From the NCBI GenBank assembly GCA_963668495.1, contig OY764545.1, positions 2,356,001 to 2,420,000 on the forward strand: a DNA stretch of 64,000 nt. The letters run 5' to 3'. This stretch comes from Oleispirillum sp963668495. GTDB taxonomy: Bacteria > Pseudomonadota > Alphaproteobacteria > Rhodospirillales > Rhodospirillaceae. The notes beneath the pieces were generated by a model, which worked only from the letters and a program-made list of their open reading frames with translations, had not been told where the DNA came from and did not search any database. A program made the position numbers and the translations under genes. Positions 17,884 to 26,215 of this stretch are shown piece after piece (within the stretch, counting starts at the first letter, position 1; the number at the start of each line of letters is the position of its first letter).

Positions 17884-18466
17884 CTTTCACCCTTAAGCTT
17901 GAAGTCAAGAAGCTGCTGCCAACGTCGACAACTGCACGACCATTTAGAAAATTACGGCCAATCAAAACCGGATATTCAAAGGATTCTCTATCCGCCAGAG
18001 TAAATTCCACAGTGGTCGAAATATTACCCATATGTATGGGCAATTCGACAACATAGCGTTCAACTGATTTTGCATTATGCCGTTTGATCGAAACCGACCG
18101 TTTCAGAGGAACTTCTATTTCCGATGATTTTTGTGAAACACGGTCAAGGAGCCTGAACGACACCCATTTCTTACCATCGCGCTCATATAGCTTTACATCT
18201 CGAGCATCAATGGAGGATGTAGTGGCACCAGTGTCAATTCTGGCCTCCATCCTCATTCCCGCAGTCGGCAAAATCACGTTTTCAACCGCACCAATAACGA
18301 GGAGCTGCTCAATATAAGCTGGCGTCGGTGCCGCAGGTTTTGCTGGTGGCGGCATGATTGCGGGCAATGCGGAACCACCAACTGGCTTGGAAGCGTCATC
18401 ACTTAACGTACAACCGTACAAAGCAAAAGTAAGGATAGAGAGGCTGAGAGGTAACTTTCTGAGCAT
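17873..18466 (-). CDS. Retropepsin-like (RimB/'ATP-dependent zinc protease') lipoprotein
   Basis: A 197-residue protein. The N-terminus has a lipobox-like signal (LTFALYGC, Cys19) and a proline/alanine-rich linker (about residues 38-52). The single-domain aspartic-protease-like fold has the active-site motif RIDTGATTSSIDA (about residues 76-88), a PVLIGRNFL strand near residue 170 and the family's C-terminal part. It belongs to PF05618, which databases name 'ATP-dependent zinc protease', although the DTGA motif points to a retropepsin-type protease. As a lipoprotein it would face the periplasm. First gene of the three-gene cluster with the 7TM protein and the ATP-grasp ligase. Confidence 0.85.
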   Translation of the reverse strand: MLRKLPLSLSILTFALYGCTLSDDASKPVGGSALPAIMPPPAKPAAPTPAYIEQLLVIGAVENVILPTAGMRMEARIDTGATTSSIDARDVKLYERDGKKWVSFRLLDRVSQKSSEIEVPLKRSVSIKRHNAKSVERYVVELPIHMGNISTTVEFTLADRESFEYPVLIGRNFLNGRAVVDVGSSFLTSSLRVKDDR

Positions 18467-18822
18467 TGTGAATAATCCTGATACGCTTACATTAAGGATA
18501 CCTAATCTGAAAACACTTGTTCTAACTTCGTCTAAGTTCTTTTGAACTAAGGTTCAGGATATAAGTGGAGATGAGAAAGGCACAAGTCCATGATCAAAAA
18601 TACAAATCTATTTTTGATATACCTCCCCATTCATAAGCTAATCAAGACCACGATTGTAATATTGTTTGTCAGATTTGGGAGGCAATGGATACAAATAGAA
18701 AATTTTGGGCTAAAAATGAAGAACGCCCCAAGGTTTCCCTTAGAGCTTTCATGGTGAGCACGACTAAGATTGAAACAATCAGATCATCACAAATCGCCTG
18801 AATTTTTACGCCCATTGCCCCC
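18467..18822. other. Intergenic region with a decayed tRNA-Val 3' end copy
   Basis: There are 356 bases without a gene. The left part is the promoter region of the retropepsin-like gene. The right part contains the degenerate tRNA-derived repeat described in its own entry. Confidence 0.6.
18689..18783 (+). repeat. Degenerate direct copy of tRNA-Val 3' end, terminator and flank (att-like)
   Basis: Bases 18714-18770 match 21421-21477 closely: AATGAAGAA, then CGCCCCAAGGTTTCCCTTAG, then AGCTTTCATGGTGAGCACGAC, with about seven substitutions. Similarity fades leftward to about 18689. The match covers the CCA end, the T arm and the terminator hairpin of the tRNA-Val gene, in the same orientation. 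The rest of the tRNA is missing or unrecognisable. This intact-tRNA-plus-3'-fragment arrangement is what tRNA-site integration leaves behind. Confidence 0.75.
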
Positions 18823-20022
18823 CTAAACATATTGGCCGGCACAAAAGCCCGATGACCACGCCCATTGGAGGTTATAGCCGCCCAGGTGCCCTGTGACGTC
18901 GACCACCTCACCAATGAAGTACAGGCCGGGGACTTTTTTGCTTTCAAAGGTTTTGGATGACAGTTCGTCCGTGTCAACACCACCACGCATGACCTCTGCA
19001 GTGCGATAACCGTCTGTACCTGTCGGCACAAGCTGCCAGTTGTTTACACTGTCGGCCAAGGCACGCAGTTTCTTATCCGGCAGTTCCGCCAGCCTACCAA
19101 TGCATCCTGCGTTCTCAACAAAACGTAAGGCAATCCGTTTCGGTAGAATAGTCGACAGGACTGTCTGGGGCTCTTGCTTCGGTTGTGCATCCTTGGCCTT
19201 TTTCAGCAGGTCAAACACATCACAGTCAGGGGATAGATTGATCTCTATGGTTTGTCCCGGTGTCCAGTACGATGAAATTTGCAACGCTGCAGGGCCGCTC
19301 AAACCCTTATGGGTGAACAGGACGGCCTCGCGGAATATGGTGTCGCCAATTTTCATTGTGCCTTCCACGGCAATTCCAGCAAATCCGTCTATGGCTTCCC
19401 GTGTCTTGTCATCAACCGTTAAGGGGACAAGGGCAGGACGCGGATGGATCACATTCAAACCAAAGTATTCCGCCAATCTAAGGCCAAAATTGCTGGCGCC
19501 AATTTTTGGAATGGATAGACCGCCAGTGGCCACGACCAAACTTTGACATTCGATCTCTGCATCATCTGTGCTGACCCAAAAGCCGTCCTCTGTCTGGATG
19601 ATCTCATCTACAGAGGTCTGCATGTGTATGCTCGCCCCGGCCTTTTTGCATTCGTTGTGCAGCATATCGATGATCTGCTGAGCCGATTCATCGCAGAAAA
19701 GCTGACCGTGATCGCGCTCGTGATAGGCGATGTTGTAGTCCTGCATCAGGCCGATGAAGTCCCAGTTGCTATAACGCTTAAGGGCGGATTTGCAGAAATG
19801 CGGATTTGCAGACAGGTAATTCTTGGGCTGCACATCCAAGTTGGTGAAATTACAGCGCCCGCCACCAGAGATACGGATCTTCTCAGCCAACTTTTTGGCA
19901 TGATCCACAACCATGACTTTGCGCCCGCGCTTGGCGGCCTCAATGGCACACATCATGCCTGATGCTCCGCCACCAATGATGATAACGTCAATTGCAGATG
20001 CAGCGGGGTCGGCGTTTGCCAT
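18823..20022 (-). CDS. BaiN/RdsA (HI0933/YhiN) family NAD(P)/FAD-dependent oxidoreductase
   Basis: A 399-residue flavoprotein. The N-terminal Rossmann motif VIIIGGGASGMMCAIEAAKRG (about residues 13-32) binds FAD. It is followed by AEKIRISGGGRCNFTN (about 46-61), which is the hallmark of the HI0933-like family. LVVATGGLSIPKIGASNFG and the C-terminal GLYFIGEVVDVTGHLGGYNLQWAW with its second FAD contact also fit. Family members are widespread and mostly of unknown function; the BaiN name comes from a proposed role in bile acid dehydroxylation, which should not be carried over. The gene lies inside the segment flanked by the two tRNA-Val repeat copies, ending 40 bp from the degenerate copy. Confidence 0.88.
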   Translation of the reverse strand: MANADPAASAIDVIIIGGGASGMMCAIEAAKRGRKVMVVDHAKKLAEKIRISGGGRCNFTNLDVQPKNYLSANPHFCKSALKRYSNWDFIGLMQDYNIAYHERDHGQLFCDESAQQIIDMLHNECKKAGASIHMQTSVDEIIQTEDGFWVSTDDAEIECQSLVVATGGLSIPKIGASNFGLRLAEYFGLNVIHPRPALVPLTVDDKTREAIDGFAGIAVEGTMKIGDTIFREAVLFTHKGLSGPAALQISSYWTPGQTIEINLSPDCDVFDLLKKAKDAQPKQEPQTVLSTILPKRIALRFVENAGCIGRLAELPDKKLRALADSVNNWQLVPTGTDGYRTAEVMRGGVDTDELSSKTFESKKVPGLYFIGEVVDVTGHLGGYNLQWAWSSGFCAGQYV

Positions 20023-20308
20023 GCGTATGATCTTTCCCAGTGGGGTGTGCAGTTTCAGCGGACCCTATACAAGCCGACAAAAAACACAAAAAGAAATCCA
20101 ACTTTGAGGCATTTTTTTTGGAACGATGTGCATCTAAATGGCTTGGCGCGGCACTGCCATCATCATTGGCTAAGTCTTCAGCAAAAGCATCCATGAAGGC
20201 TTGTTCTTCCGCCTCGCTCATTTGGTTAACTTTTTCAAACGGCAGATTTTTCGTATCAACCTTCTGACCCAACCCCTTAAATACACGCTGTATGGGGACG
20301 AGATCCAT
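19988..20308 (-). CDS. Possible small hypothetical protein
   Basis: An open frame of 106 codons from ATG 20308, overlapping the start of the flavoprotein gene by 35 bp. Residues 1-50 (for example VPIQRVFKGLGQKVD and MSEAEEQAFMDAFAEDL) look protein-like, being amphipathic and acidic. The C-terminal half looks like random translation. The ATG lies in a 10-bp hairpin and has no clear ribosome site. It could be the remains of a longer gene or chance. Confidence 0.2.
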   Translation of the reverse strand: MDLVPIQRVFKGLGQKVDTKNLPFEKVNQMSEAEEQAFMDAFAEDLANDDGSAAPSHLDAHRSKKNASKLDFFLCFLSACIGSAETAHPTGKDHTHGKRRPRCICN

Positions 20309-20324
20309 CAAGTTATGGATCTCG
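20299..20324. repeat. 10-bp perfect inverted repeat after the methyltransferase gene
   Basis: CGAGATCCAT (20299-20308), loop CAAGTT, ATGGATCTCG (20315-20324). There is no T run on either side, so it is not a standard terminator. It may stabilise the 3' end of the methyltransferase mRNA. Confidence 0.55.
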
Positions 20325-20357
20325 CCGTGTTTAGGTTAGACGTTGAATCACTTCAAG

Positions 20358-21113
20358 TCAGTTTTTCTGAAGCACAAAAAATGTGTAACCGTATTGGTCA
20401 CTGAAGCGTTCAAACATTCTTGTTTCTTCATGGAAAGAGTTAATAACAGTAGATAACGCCGAACCGGGTTCTACTGTTTTGGACAATTCCTCTACCCGCC
20501 TTTGCAAGGGATGGAAGTAACTGGTCCACCAATCCTCAGTTGGTAAATCCATGGTTTTTAACACCTTGAAGCCAATGGCCTCAGCTCTTTGGATATGTCC
20601 CTGATGATCTGTTAGATCGGAATAACGCGTTTCATAATATTCCACAGCCTCAGGCTGAGGTTTATTCAAACGCCAAGAGGCTTCTGAATAAACCAACAGT
20701 CCATCAGGTTTCAGCAATGGATACCATGTTTCCAAGGCTTTAACTGTCCCAACAATGGCAGTGGCACCTTCCGACCAGATAAGATCATATGGTCCCCCAA
20801 GTTGAGTTGGATCAAGCATATCGCCCTGCACAGGCAGGATCTTCCTCTCGCAAGGATGCCCCTTCAAACGTTCTTTAAGCTCCTGCAAAAAGGGGGCTGC
20901 AAAATCAACTGCTCGAACAGTCCCATCAAAGTATTCAACGAGTTTGAAACTGCTGTGGCCATTCCCGCAGCCAAAATCAGCCATCACCGGGCTTTTGCCG
21001 AGAAAGGGCGCGCAATAATCAAAAATGGTTTCGGCAATATGATCGGACCCTGGGCCCTTGCGCGGAAGCATACGATGGATATTGATTATGGCCTGAATAA
21101 AAGCGTCGTGCAT
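20358..21113 (-). CDS. Class I SAM-dependent methyltransferase
   Basis: A 251-residue protein from ATG 21113, with AGGAG about 9 bp upstream. The SAM-binding motif I is VMADFGCGNGHSSF (about residues 43-56), followed by AVDFAAPFLQEL, the acidic motif II. YDLIWSEGATAIVG (about 111-124) is motif IV, and LKPDGLLVYSEASW follows. It matches small-molecule or general methyltransferases of the Methyltransf_11/25 type; the substrate is not evident. It lies inside the segment between the tRNA-Val gene and its degenerate copy, downstream of the tRNA on the same strand but beyond the tRNA terminator. Confidence 0.8.
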   Translation of the reverse strand: MHDAFIQAIINIHRMLPRKGPGSDHIAETIFDYCAPFLGKSPVMADFGCGNGHSSFKLVEYFDGTVRAVDFAAPFLQELKERLKGHPCERKILPVQGDMLDPTQLGGPYDLIWSEGATAIVGTVKALETWYPLLKPDGLLVYSEASWRLNKPQPEAVEYYETRYSDLTDHQGHIQRAEAIGFKVLKTMDLPTEDWWTSYFHPLQRRVEELSKTVEPGSALSTVINSFHEETRMFERFSDQYGYTFFVLQKN

Positions 21114-21458
21114 GCTGTGTTCTCCTAAATCACTGACGCAAAAACACACCCGATACAATTATGTAACGGGAGATAACAGTCAGAACCTCAACGTGCCTTT
21201 AAGACAAATCGTTGAGGATTAGAGAACAATGACCAAAAACATGCAGGCTCCAAGAGTTGAGGCTCAACTGTTACCTTACTTCGTACCGGCATGCAAGCAA
21301 TAGAATAAAGAAGAGCGTTACATGCACTCCATGAAAGAGGGACACTAGGGGCACCTCAACGGCCTCAAATGGTGAAATGCGTGTGAGTGCTGAATATAAA
21401 TTTGGAAACTATTGTGGCAGAAATGAAGAAAGCCCCAAGGTTTCCCTTGGAGCTTTCA
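21114..21458. other. Intergenic region with tRNA terminator and repeat copy
   Basis: There are 345 bases without a convincing gene. The right end (21394-21458) is the flank and terminator of tRNA-Val, repeated in degenerate form at 18689. A 24-codon frame on the plus strand (ATG at 21229) shows no sign of being real. Confidence 0.5.
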
Positions 21459-21490
21459 TGGTGGGCACGACTGGGATTGAACCAGTGACC
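21394..21490 (+). repeat. Intact partner of the tRNA-Val 3' end direct repeat
   Basis: This is the counterpart of 18689-18783. It contains the tRNA 3' half, the CCA end and the terminator in functional form. The 2.6 kb between the copies holds the flavoprotein and methyltransferase genes. Confidence 0.75.
21429..21456 (-). terminator. Terminator of tRNA-Val
   Basis: On the minus strand AAAGCTCCAAGG, loop GAAA, CCTTGGGGCTTT form a 12-bp stem starting 2 bp after the tRNA CCA end, followed by TCTTC. Confidence 0.9.
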
Positions 21491-21533
21491 CCTACGATGT
21501 CAACGTAGTGCTCTCCCGCTGAGCTACGCGCCC
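21459..21533 (-). tRNA. tRNA-Val (anticodon GAC)
   Basis: On the minus strand the gene starts GGGCGCGTAGCTCAGC. The anticodon arm is CTACG-TTGACAT-CGTAG, giving anticodon GAC. The T arm contains GGTTCAATCC. The acceptor 5' GGGCGCG pairs with 3' CGTGCCC (one G-U), then discriminator A and an encoded CCA. Length is 75 nt with CCA and all arms fold. A decayed copy of its 3' end lies at 18.7 kb. Confidence 0.96.
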
Positions 21534-21766
21534 TTCTTTGTGATAACTAATTGAATTTGTTAGCATCACATCCAGCGTTTCGTTTAAGTCCTCCGCGCCG
21601 GAGGTCGGTTTTTTACCCAAACCAGCCCCCCTTGGCAAGAGGTATTTTTCATTTTTCCTATTTATTTTTTTACCCTGCCAAATCTCGCCATTGTGCAGGC
21701 GATTTGTTACCCTATCTAGAACATAGAGTATCTAGTATTGTTTGTGCAGATTGAAAAACACACGCC

Positions 21767-22639
21767 GTGACACAGAACCCCAGCAGCATTTCCGGTATTC
21801 TTGATGTTGAATGCCCGGAAACTCAGACCTGTCCCGTCGTGGTATCCGTCCCACACAGCGGGCGGAATTATTCTGACGAGTTTTTACAAGCCTCAAAATT
21901 ATCAGATTTAGACATCCGTCGATCGGAGGACGCCTTCGTCGATAAACTATTTGCCGACGCACCTAAGCACGGCTTACCGATGCTGAAGGCACTTTTCCCG
22001 CGCGCTTATGTCGATGTTAACCGGGATGCATATGAACTTGATAGCAGCCTGTTCGACACCCCCCTGCCATCATATGTAAACACCGCGTCACCAAGGGCAT
22101 ATGTCGGTTTAGGAACCATTCCCGGCATCGTAACACAGGGTATGGAGATATATAGCAGCAAGTTGAGCCTGAAGGAGGCATTGGACAGGATCGACACTTG
22201 TTATTACCCGTATCATGCCAATCTCGAAGCGCTTGTACAGAAAACAGCAAAGAAGTTTGGACACTCCATCCTCCTAGACTGCCATTCCATGCCCTCGCCC
22301 CGGCACCGAGACCAATACTTGCCTGACTTCGTGCTGGGGGATCGTTTCGGGACGACCTGTGATGGCGCATTCATCGCAACAATTGAAGAATTCCTCAGAG
22401 CGAACGGATACACCGTCGGACGCAATTCCCCCTATGCCGGGGCTTTTGTCGTGCGACACTACGGGAAGCCAAAACAGAATTCCCACGCACTTCAGATCGA
22501 AATCCGCCGAAGCCTATACATGAACGAGCGCACTCTGGAACCGACAAAGGGCCTGCGCACCATCAAAAATTTGATGAATGGGTTAATGGAGCATATTTGC
22601 CGCTACCTTGATGAGGCATCGCTCAACGAGCTTCAATGA
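21767..22639 (+). CDS. N-formylglutamate amidohydrolase family protein
   Basis: A 290-residue protein with GTG start at 21767 (weak ribosome site; an in-frame TTG lies upstream). VVSVPHSGRNY (about residues 25-35) is the family's first metal-binding stretch. RAYVDVNRDAYELD (about 78-91), ILLDCHSMPS (168-177) and VRHYGKPKQNSHALQIEIRRSLYM (about 229-252) are the other conserved blocks, including the His/Glu ligands. Members hydrolyse N-formyl-L-glutamate to glutamate and formate in histidine breakdown, but many relatives act on other N-acyl amino acids. No other hut gene is near, so the exact substrate is open. Its 3' end overlaps the convergent methyltransferase gene by 17 bp. Confidence 0.88.
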   Translation: MTQNPSSISGILDVECPETQTCPVVVSVPHSGRNYSDEFLQASKLSDLDIRRSEDAFVDKLFADAPKHGLPMLKALFPRAYVDVNRDAYELDSSLFDTPLPSYVNTASPRAYVGLGTIPGIVTQGMEIYSSKLSLKEALDRIDTCYYPYHANLEALVQKTAKKFGHSILLDCHSMPSPRHRDQYLPDFVLGDRFGTTCDGAFIATIEEFLRANGYTVGRNSPYAGAFVVRHYGKPKQNSHALQIEIRRSLYMNERTLEPTKGLRTIKNLMNGLMEHICRYLDEASLNELQ

Positions 22640-23642
22640 CCTTGAAGGCATTGTTTTCCACAAGCACGCGCCGCGTTTTGAAACATTCTGCAATAACAGC
22701 TTCATACGGCAAATGACGATTGGCGACCAAAAGCAGTCGCCCTTTTGGTTTCAAAGCTTTCTTTGCCGCCCGAATGAAGGCGGGGCCAAGGTCCATGTCT
22801 GCATCTTTACCACTATGAAACGGCGGATTGGTGATGATGCAGTCCAGCTTCCCCGGCAATGCCTCTGACACCACATCGCGCCAAAGATACTCCACAACGC
22901 AGGTATCACTGAACCGCTCAAGATTATTCTGTGCAGCTTTCAAGGCGACAGCCTCTGCCTCAATCACTGACAAATGCTGGACGCCCGGACACCGTGTTAA
23001 CAGCTCACGGCTAAGGTAGCCCCACCCTGCCCCAAAATCAGCCACGTGCCCGACCAGGCTTTCATCGAATGTACTGGCAAGAAGTTCCGAGCCTTTATCA
23101 ACCTTATCCCAACCAAACACAGCCGGAGACGACACAGCATCTATAGCCGGAACATGACGTAACCCGACCTCTGCCAACCAGTTCTTAACGACTGCCACTT
23201 CCCCGTCTTGCGGTTTCTCCATCCAGAACACCTTGTGGTGATACTTGGACATTTGGGAAGTGCATCCAATTGTCTTCGCCATTTTGGCAAGGCTGCTTGC
23301 TCCGGCATCATTGCGCGCCGCACAAATCAGAACGCCCCCTGGTTTTAGCAACTCCAAACCGCAGGCCATATTGGCTTGGGCCTGTTGCTTTTGCTTGGGC
23401 AAAGCGCACAGCACATAATCCTGAGATCCTGCTTCGGGCAATTCAGTTGTGACCGTATACCCCGCCTTCTCTAACGCCAGAAAATCGGATCGCTGGGTTT
23501 GCACGCAGGTCAGATTGCTTTGGAAAGGCTGCAATTCGGGATCAGAAACAGCATTCAAAAAAACGCCACGAGAGTGCGGCAGAAAACTAACCATGCCGGA
23601 ATTCAACGGCAAGAGTAACGCTGCAACAGTTTTCATTTTCAT
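22623..23642 (-). CDS. RsmC/RlmG-type rRNA guanine-N2 methyltransferase
   Basis: A 339-residue protein from ATG 23642. The N-terminal half (about residues 1-160) is the degenerate methyltransferase domain seen in RsmC. It carries CALPKQKQQAQANM and LELLKPGGVLI but no catalytic motif. The C-terminal half has SAM motif I VADFGAGWGYLSRELL (about 197-212), the acidic VIEAEAVAL, and the catalytic DCIITNPPFHSGKD motif (about 255-268), which is the NPPF signature of N2-guanine methyltransferases. RsmC modifies G1207 of 16S rRNA and RlmG modifies 23S rRNA; the sequence alone does not separate them securely, although the FHSGKD form favours RsmC. Confidence 0.83.
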   Translation of the reverse strand: MKMKTVAALLLPLNSGMVSFLPHSRGVFLNAVSDPELQPFQSNLTCVQTQRSDFLALEKAGYTVTTELPEAGSQDYVLCALPKQKQQAQANMACGLELLKPGGVLICAARNDAGASSLAKMAKTIGCTSQMSKYHHKVFWMEKPQDGEVAVVKNWLAEVGLRHVPAIDAVSSPAVFGWDKVDKGSELLASTFDESLVGHVADFGAGWGYLSRELLTRCPGVQHLSVIEAEAVALKAAQNNLERFSDTCVVEYLWRDVVSEALPGKLDCIITNPPFHSGKDADMDLGPAFIRAAKKALKPKGRLLLVANRHLPYEAVIAECFKTRRVLVENNAFKVIEAR

Positions 23643-23741
23643 GACGTTATCTTTCAAATCTGGCAAACCACTTGTTCTGCTTTGATACGCGGAGTACCAA
23701 TACACATGCATTTCGCAGCAACATAGGTGATTTTCAGGTCC

Positions 23742-24608
23742 ATGTGCACGTCTTTATCTCTTCCTGATCTTGATTATGAAAAAATCGGCTACTTCATGCG
23801 GTTTTTTGCCGTTGAGGCCGGCCACAAGATCATGGCATACCACCGAAGCAACGATTTAGACACACAATGGAAGGGAGACGGCTCTCCCGTCAGCGCCGCA
23901 GACTATGCTGCCAACGAAATCATTCTGAATGGCCTGCGTGGTCAGTTCCCGACCATTCCAATCATTACCGAAGAGAACGGCAGCGACCACCTGCAAAACT
24001 CCGCTGATCCGTTTTTTCTGATTGATCCACTTGATGGGACAAAGGAATTCATTCGCGGCAGCACACACTTTACCGTCAACATTGCCCTGATCGTAAACCA
24101 TCGTGCTGTCATGGGGGTTGTCTATGCCCCTGCCATACAGCGTCTACAATGGATGCCAAAGTTAGGGGAAGCCGTCGAAGAAAACCCACTTTCCCCATCT
24201 GACAAAACACCATTTGGGTTTATACCGGAAACAATCGGTGATGTGGCACCGCTGAGATGCAGGACCGCTGACAATGCATCCTTAACTGCGGTTTTATCCC
24301 GCTCACACATGACACCAGCAACGACAGAGTTTCTGAAGCCGTTTTGCATCAGTGCCTCTAGCCATGCCGGTTCATCCCTTAAATTCTGCGTTATTGCAAG
24401 CGGTGAGGCCGATATCTACCCACGACTGTCCCCCACCATGGAATGGGATACAGCAGCAGCCCACGCCATCGTGACAGCAGCCGGAGGCCGGGTTCTGGAT
24501 ATATCTACTGGCGACGAATTGGTATATGGCAAAAGCTCATTGGAAAATCCGTTCTTTGTCGTCCTTGGGCGCGGTGTTGATCTGCCAGCGGGGATGAAAA
24601 CGCATTGA
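23742..24608 (+). CDS. cysQ: 3'(2'),5'-bisphosphate nucleotidase (inositol monophosphatase family)
   Basis: A 288-residue protein; an upstream in-frame GTG at 23727 is also possible. Family motifs are SPVSAADYAAN (about residues 48-58), ITEENGS (Mg-binding Glu, about 75-81), FFLIDPLDGTKEFI (about 92-105) with the metal-binding DPLDGT, and EWDTAAAHAIVTAAGG (about 234-249). The KEFI after DGT and the SSLKFCVIASGEADIYPR block favour CysQ over plain inositol monophosphatase. CysQ removes the 3'-phosphate from PAP or PAPS, recycling the by-product of sulfate assimilation. The stop overlaps the ATG of the following MFS gene. Confidence 0.85.
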   Translation: MCTSLSLPDLDYEKIGYFMRFFAVEAGHKIMAYHRSNDLDTQWKGDGSPVSAADYAANEIILNGLRGQFPTIPIITEENGSDHLQNSADPFFLIDPLDGTKEFIRGSTHFTVNIALIVNHRAVMGVVYAPAIQRLQWMPKLGEAVEENPLSPSDKTPFGFIPETIGDVAPLRCRTADNASLTAVLSRSHMTPATTEFLKPFCISASSHAGSSLKFCVIASGEADIYPRLSPTMEWDTAAAHAIVTAAGGRVLDISTGDELVYGKSSLENPFFVVLGRGVDLPAGMKTH

Positions 24609-25780
24609 TGCACAACCTGACAATCCGTTTTGGCGGTTTTTACTCCGTTATGTTCCTGATTGTCGGGATACAAATGCCGTATTGGCCCCTGTGGTTGCAA
24701 GACCAAGGGATGAATACCTCACAAATTGGCATCCTTGTCGCAACCCTGCTGTGGGTAAAGGTCGCCTTTAACCCCATAGCCGGGCACCTCGTGGACGCAA
24801 CGGGCAAACGCCGCGCCGTGTTATGTGCCCTGACCTTAGGCGCGCTCATTGGCTACATTGGTTTCACGGTCAGCAGTGGGTTTATCGCGTTTCTCCTGTT
24901 ATCAATTTTTACAGGATCATTGTTTGCCGCGCTCCTGCCGATTGCCGACAATCTAACCATGACCTACGTTGTTCGGCACAATATGGATTACGGACGTATC
25001 CGCTTATGGGGGTCATTGGGCTTTATCGTCTCATCCGTCAGCGTTGGGCGCCTGATTGATGAGCACTCCCCCAGCCTTGTCATATGGCTGATAATCGCTG
25101 CCATGCTGCCATTATCGGCCTTAACCCTGTCATTACCGGAAACTCTTAAGCAAGAACCGACAGGTGAAGCCCCCTTGCGCTGGGCTGATCTTCTGCAAGA
25201 ACCGAGGTTCTGGATATTCCTTACCGCAACCGCCATGACCGGAGCAAGCCATGCCCTCTACTATGGCTTTGCCAGCCTGCATTGGCTGAACATTGGCATT
25301 GGTCATACGTGGATCGGGTTTTTGTGGGGTATTGCCGTCGCTGCGGAAGTGGCCTTATTTGCCTTCAGTCGCCGCGTGGTTCAGGCTGTTGGCATCTATA
25401 CCTTGCTGATCATCGGATGCATGGGAGCGGTAATCCGATGGATTGCCCTTGCACACCTGACAGACCCAATCCTTTTGATCCCTGTACAATGCCTGCATGC
25501 CTTAAGCTTTGGTGCAGTTCACCTTGCCGCCATGCACTTCATCGCCCGACATATGAAACCCGAAATAACCGGGCGAGCACAAGGCCTGTTTGCCGCCATG
25601 GGTAATGGCGTTGTTCTTGGCATGATGACATTTCTGTCTGCACCACTATTCGAATTATACGGCGGCGGAGCATTCTGGATCATGGCGACCAGTGCCTGCG
25701 TCGGGCTTGGCTTTGCAATTTGGCTGCGCATGACCTCGCAATACAGCAAAGGCTCCCGCATTTTTCGCGAGAGCCTTTAA
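24608..25780 (+). CDS. MFS transporter, HcaT/MFS_1-like type
   Basis: A 390-residue, 12-helix transporter. ATG 24608 overlaps the cysQ stop, so the two are coupled. The N-terminus (FYSVMFLIVGIQMPYWPLWL) and the pattern GRIRLWGSLGFI (about residues 134-145) are typical of the MFS_1-like group that includes HcaT (phenylpropionate) and nucleoside-type permeases. GHLVDATGKRRAV near residue 60 is the MFS loop 2-3 motif, and a second RAQGLFAAMGNGV lies near residue 325. The substrate cannot be read from the sequence. The last codons form one arm of a hairpin that may end transcription. Confidence 0.82.
   Translation: MHNLTIRFGGFYSVMFLIVGIQMPYWPLWLQDQGMNTSQIGILVATLLWVKVAFNPIAGHLVDATGKRRAVLCALTLGALIGYIGFTVSSGFIAFLLLSIFTGSLFAALLPIADNLTMTYVVRHNMDYGRIRLWGSLGFIVSSVSVGRLIDEHSPSLVIWLIIAAMLPLSALTLSLPETLKQEPTGEAPLRWADLLQEPRFWIFLTATAMTGASHALYYGFASLHWLNIGIGHTWIGFLWGIAVAAEVALFAFSRRVVQAVGIYTLLIIGCMGAVIRWIALAHLTDPILLIPVQCLHALSFGAVHLAAMHFIARHMKPEITGRAQGLFAAMGNGVVLGMMTFLSAPLFELYGGGAFWIMATSACVGLGFAIWLRMTSQYSKGSRIFRESL
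25748..25778. terminator. Hairpin at the 3' end of the MFS gene
   Basis: AAAGGCTC (25748-25755) pairs with GAGCCTTT (25771-25778), with a further CGC/GCG pairing inside. It lies in the last codons between convergent genes. The T runs are only three bases, so termination strength is doubtful. Confidence 0.5.
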
Positions 25781-25804
25781 GATCGTCCTAACCCTTAAAG
25801 CAGA

Positions 25805-26188
25805 TCAGGAGTCAGATTTCTTGCTGGTATTGACGTAGGCAATGCCTGCGTGTTCCTGACAATACGGTTTGCCCGGCATGGATTTCTTACCACAAAAATG
25901 GAATCCCGGTTCACGCGGGTCTCCGGTTGGCCAACGGCAATGGCTCGGGCCAAGATCACCCAAAGTCGGCAGCTCTTCTTTTTTCGGCTTGGGCTTCGTA
26001 CGCTTGATCGGAGACGGGCGGCTATTCAGGCCCAAACGATGTGCCTTACCAACCACGGCATTCTTGGAAACGCCCAGTCGTTTACCGATTTCCCCGGTGG
26101 AAAGACCCTCATCCCACAGGCGAGACAATTCCGCCACCATTTCCTCATCCCATGAGGCTGACGTTGTGGTTGTTGTTTTTTCTTCCAC
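25805..26188 (-). CDS. gcrA: GcrA cell-cycle regulator
   Basis: A 127-residue protein with GTG start 26188 and GAAGGG about 9 bp upstream. The N-terminal helix-turn-helix begins SWDEEMVAELSRLWDEGLS and continues IGKRLGVSKNAVVGKAHRLGL (about residues 13-52), almost the family consensus. The C-terminal segment has CRWPTGDP and FCGKKSMPGKPYCQEH, the conserved GcrA cysteine/histidine region that binds sigma-70. In Caulobacter GcrA activates genes whose promoters carry CcrM-methylated GANTC sites. A second GTG at 26242 would add 18 residues unlike the family start. An inverted repeat lies just upstream. Confidence 0.92.
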   Translation of the reverse strand: MEEKTTTTTSASWDEEMVAELSRLWDEGLSTGEIGKRLGVSKNAVVGKAHRLGLNSRPSPIKRTKPKPKKEELPTLGDLGPSHCRWPTGDPREPGFHFCGKKSMPGKPYCQEHAGIAYVNTSKKSDS

Positions 26189-26215
26189 GGTATTACACCC
26201 TTCACACAGCAGACA

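Noticed and set aside
13314..18466. Treating the SLC13 gene as a fixed part of the RimK-like cluster
   Set aside because: A 305-bp gap separates them and I have no evidence of cotranscription.
18669..19031. 120-codon open frame overlapping the flavoprotein 3' end and the tRNA remnant
   Set aside because: It overlaps a well-supported gene in another frame and includes the decayed tRNA sequence.
21229..21303. 24-codon frame on plus strand near the tRNA-Val gene
   Set aside because: Too short, no homology recognised, no clear ribosome site.
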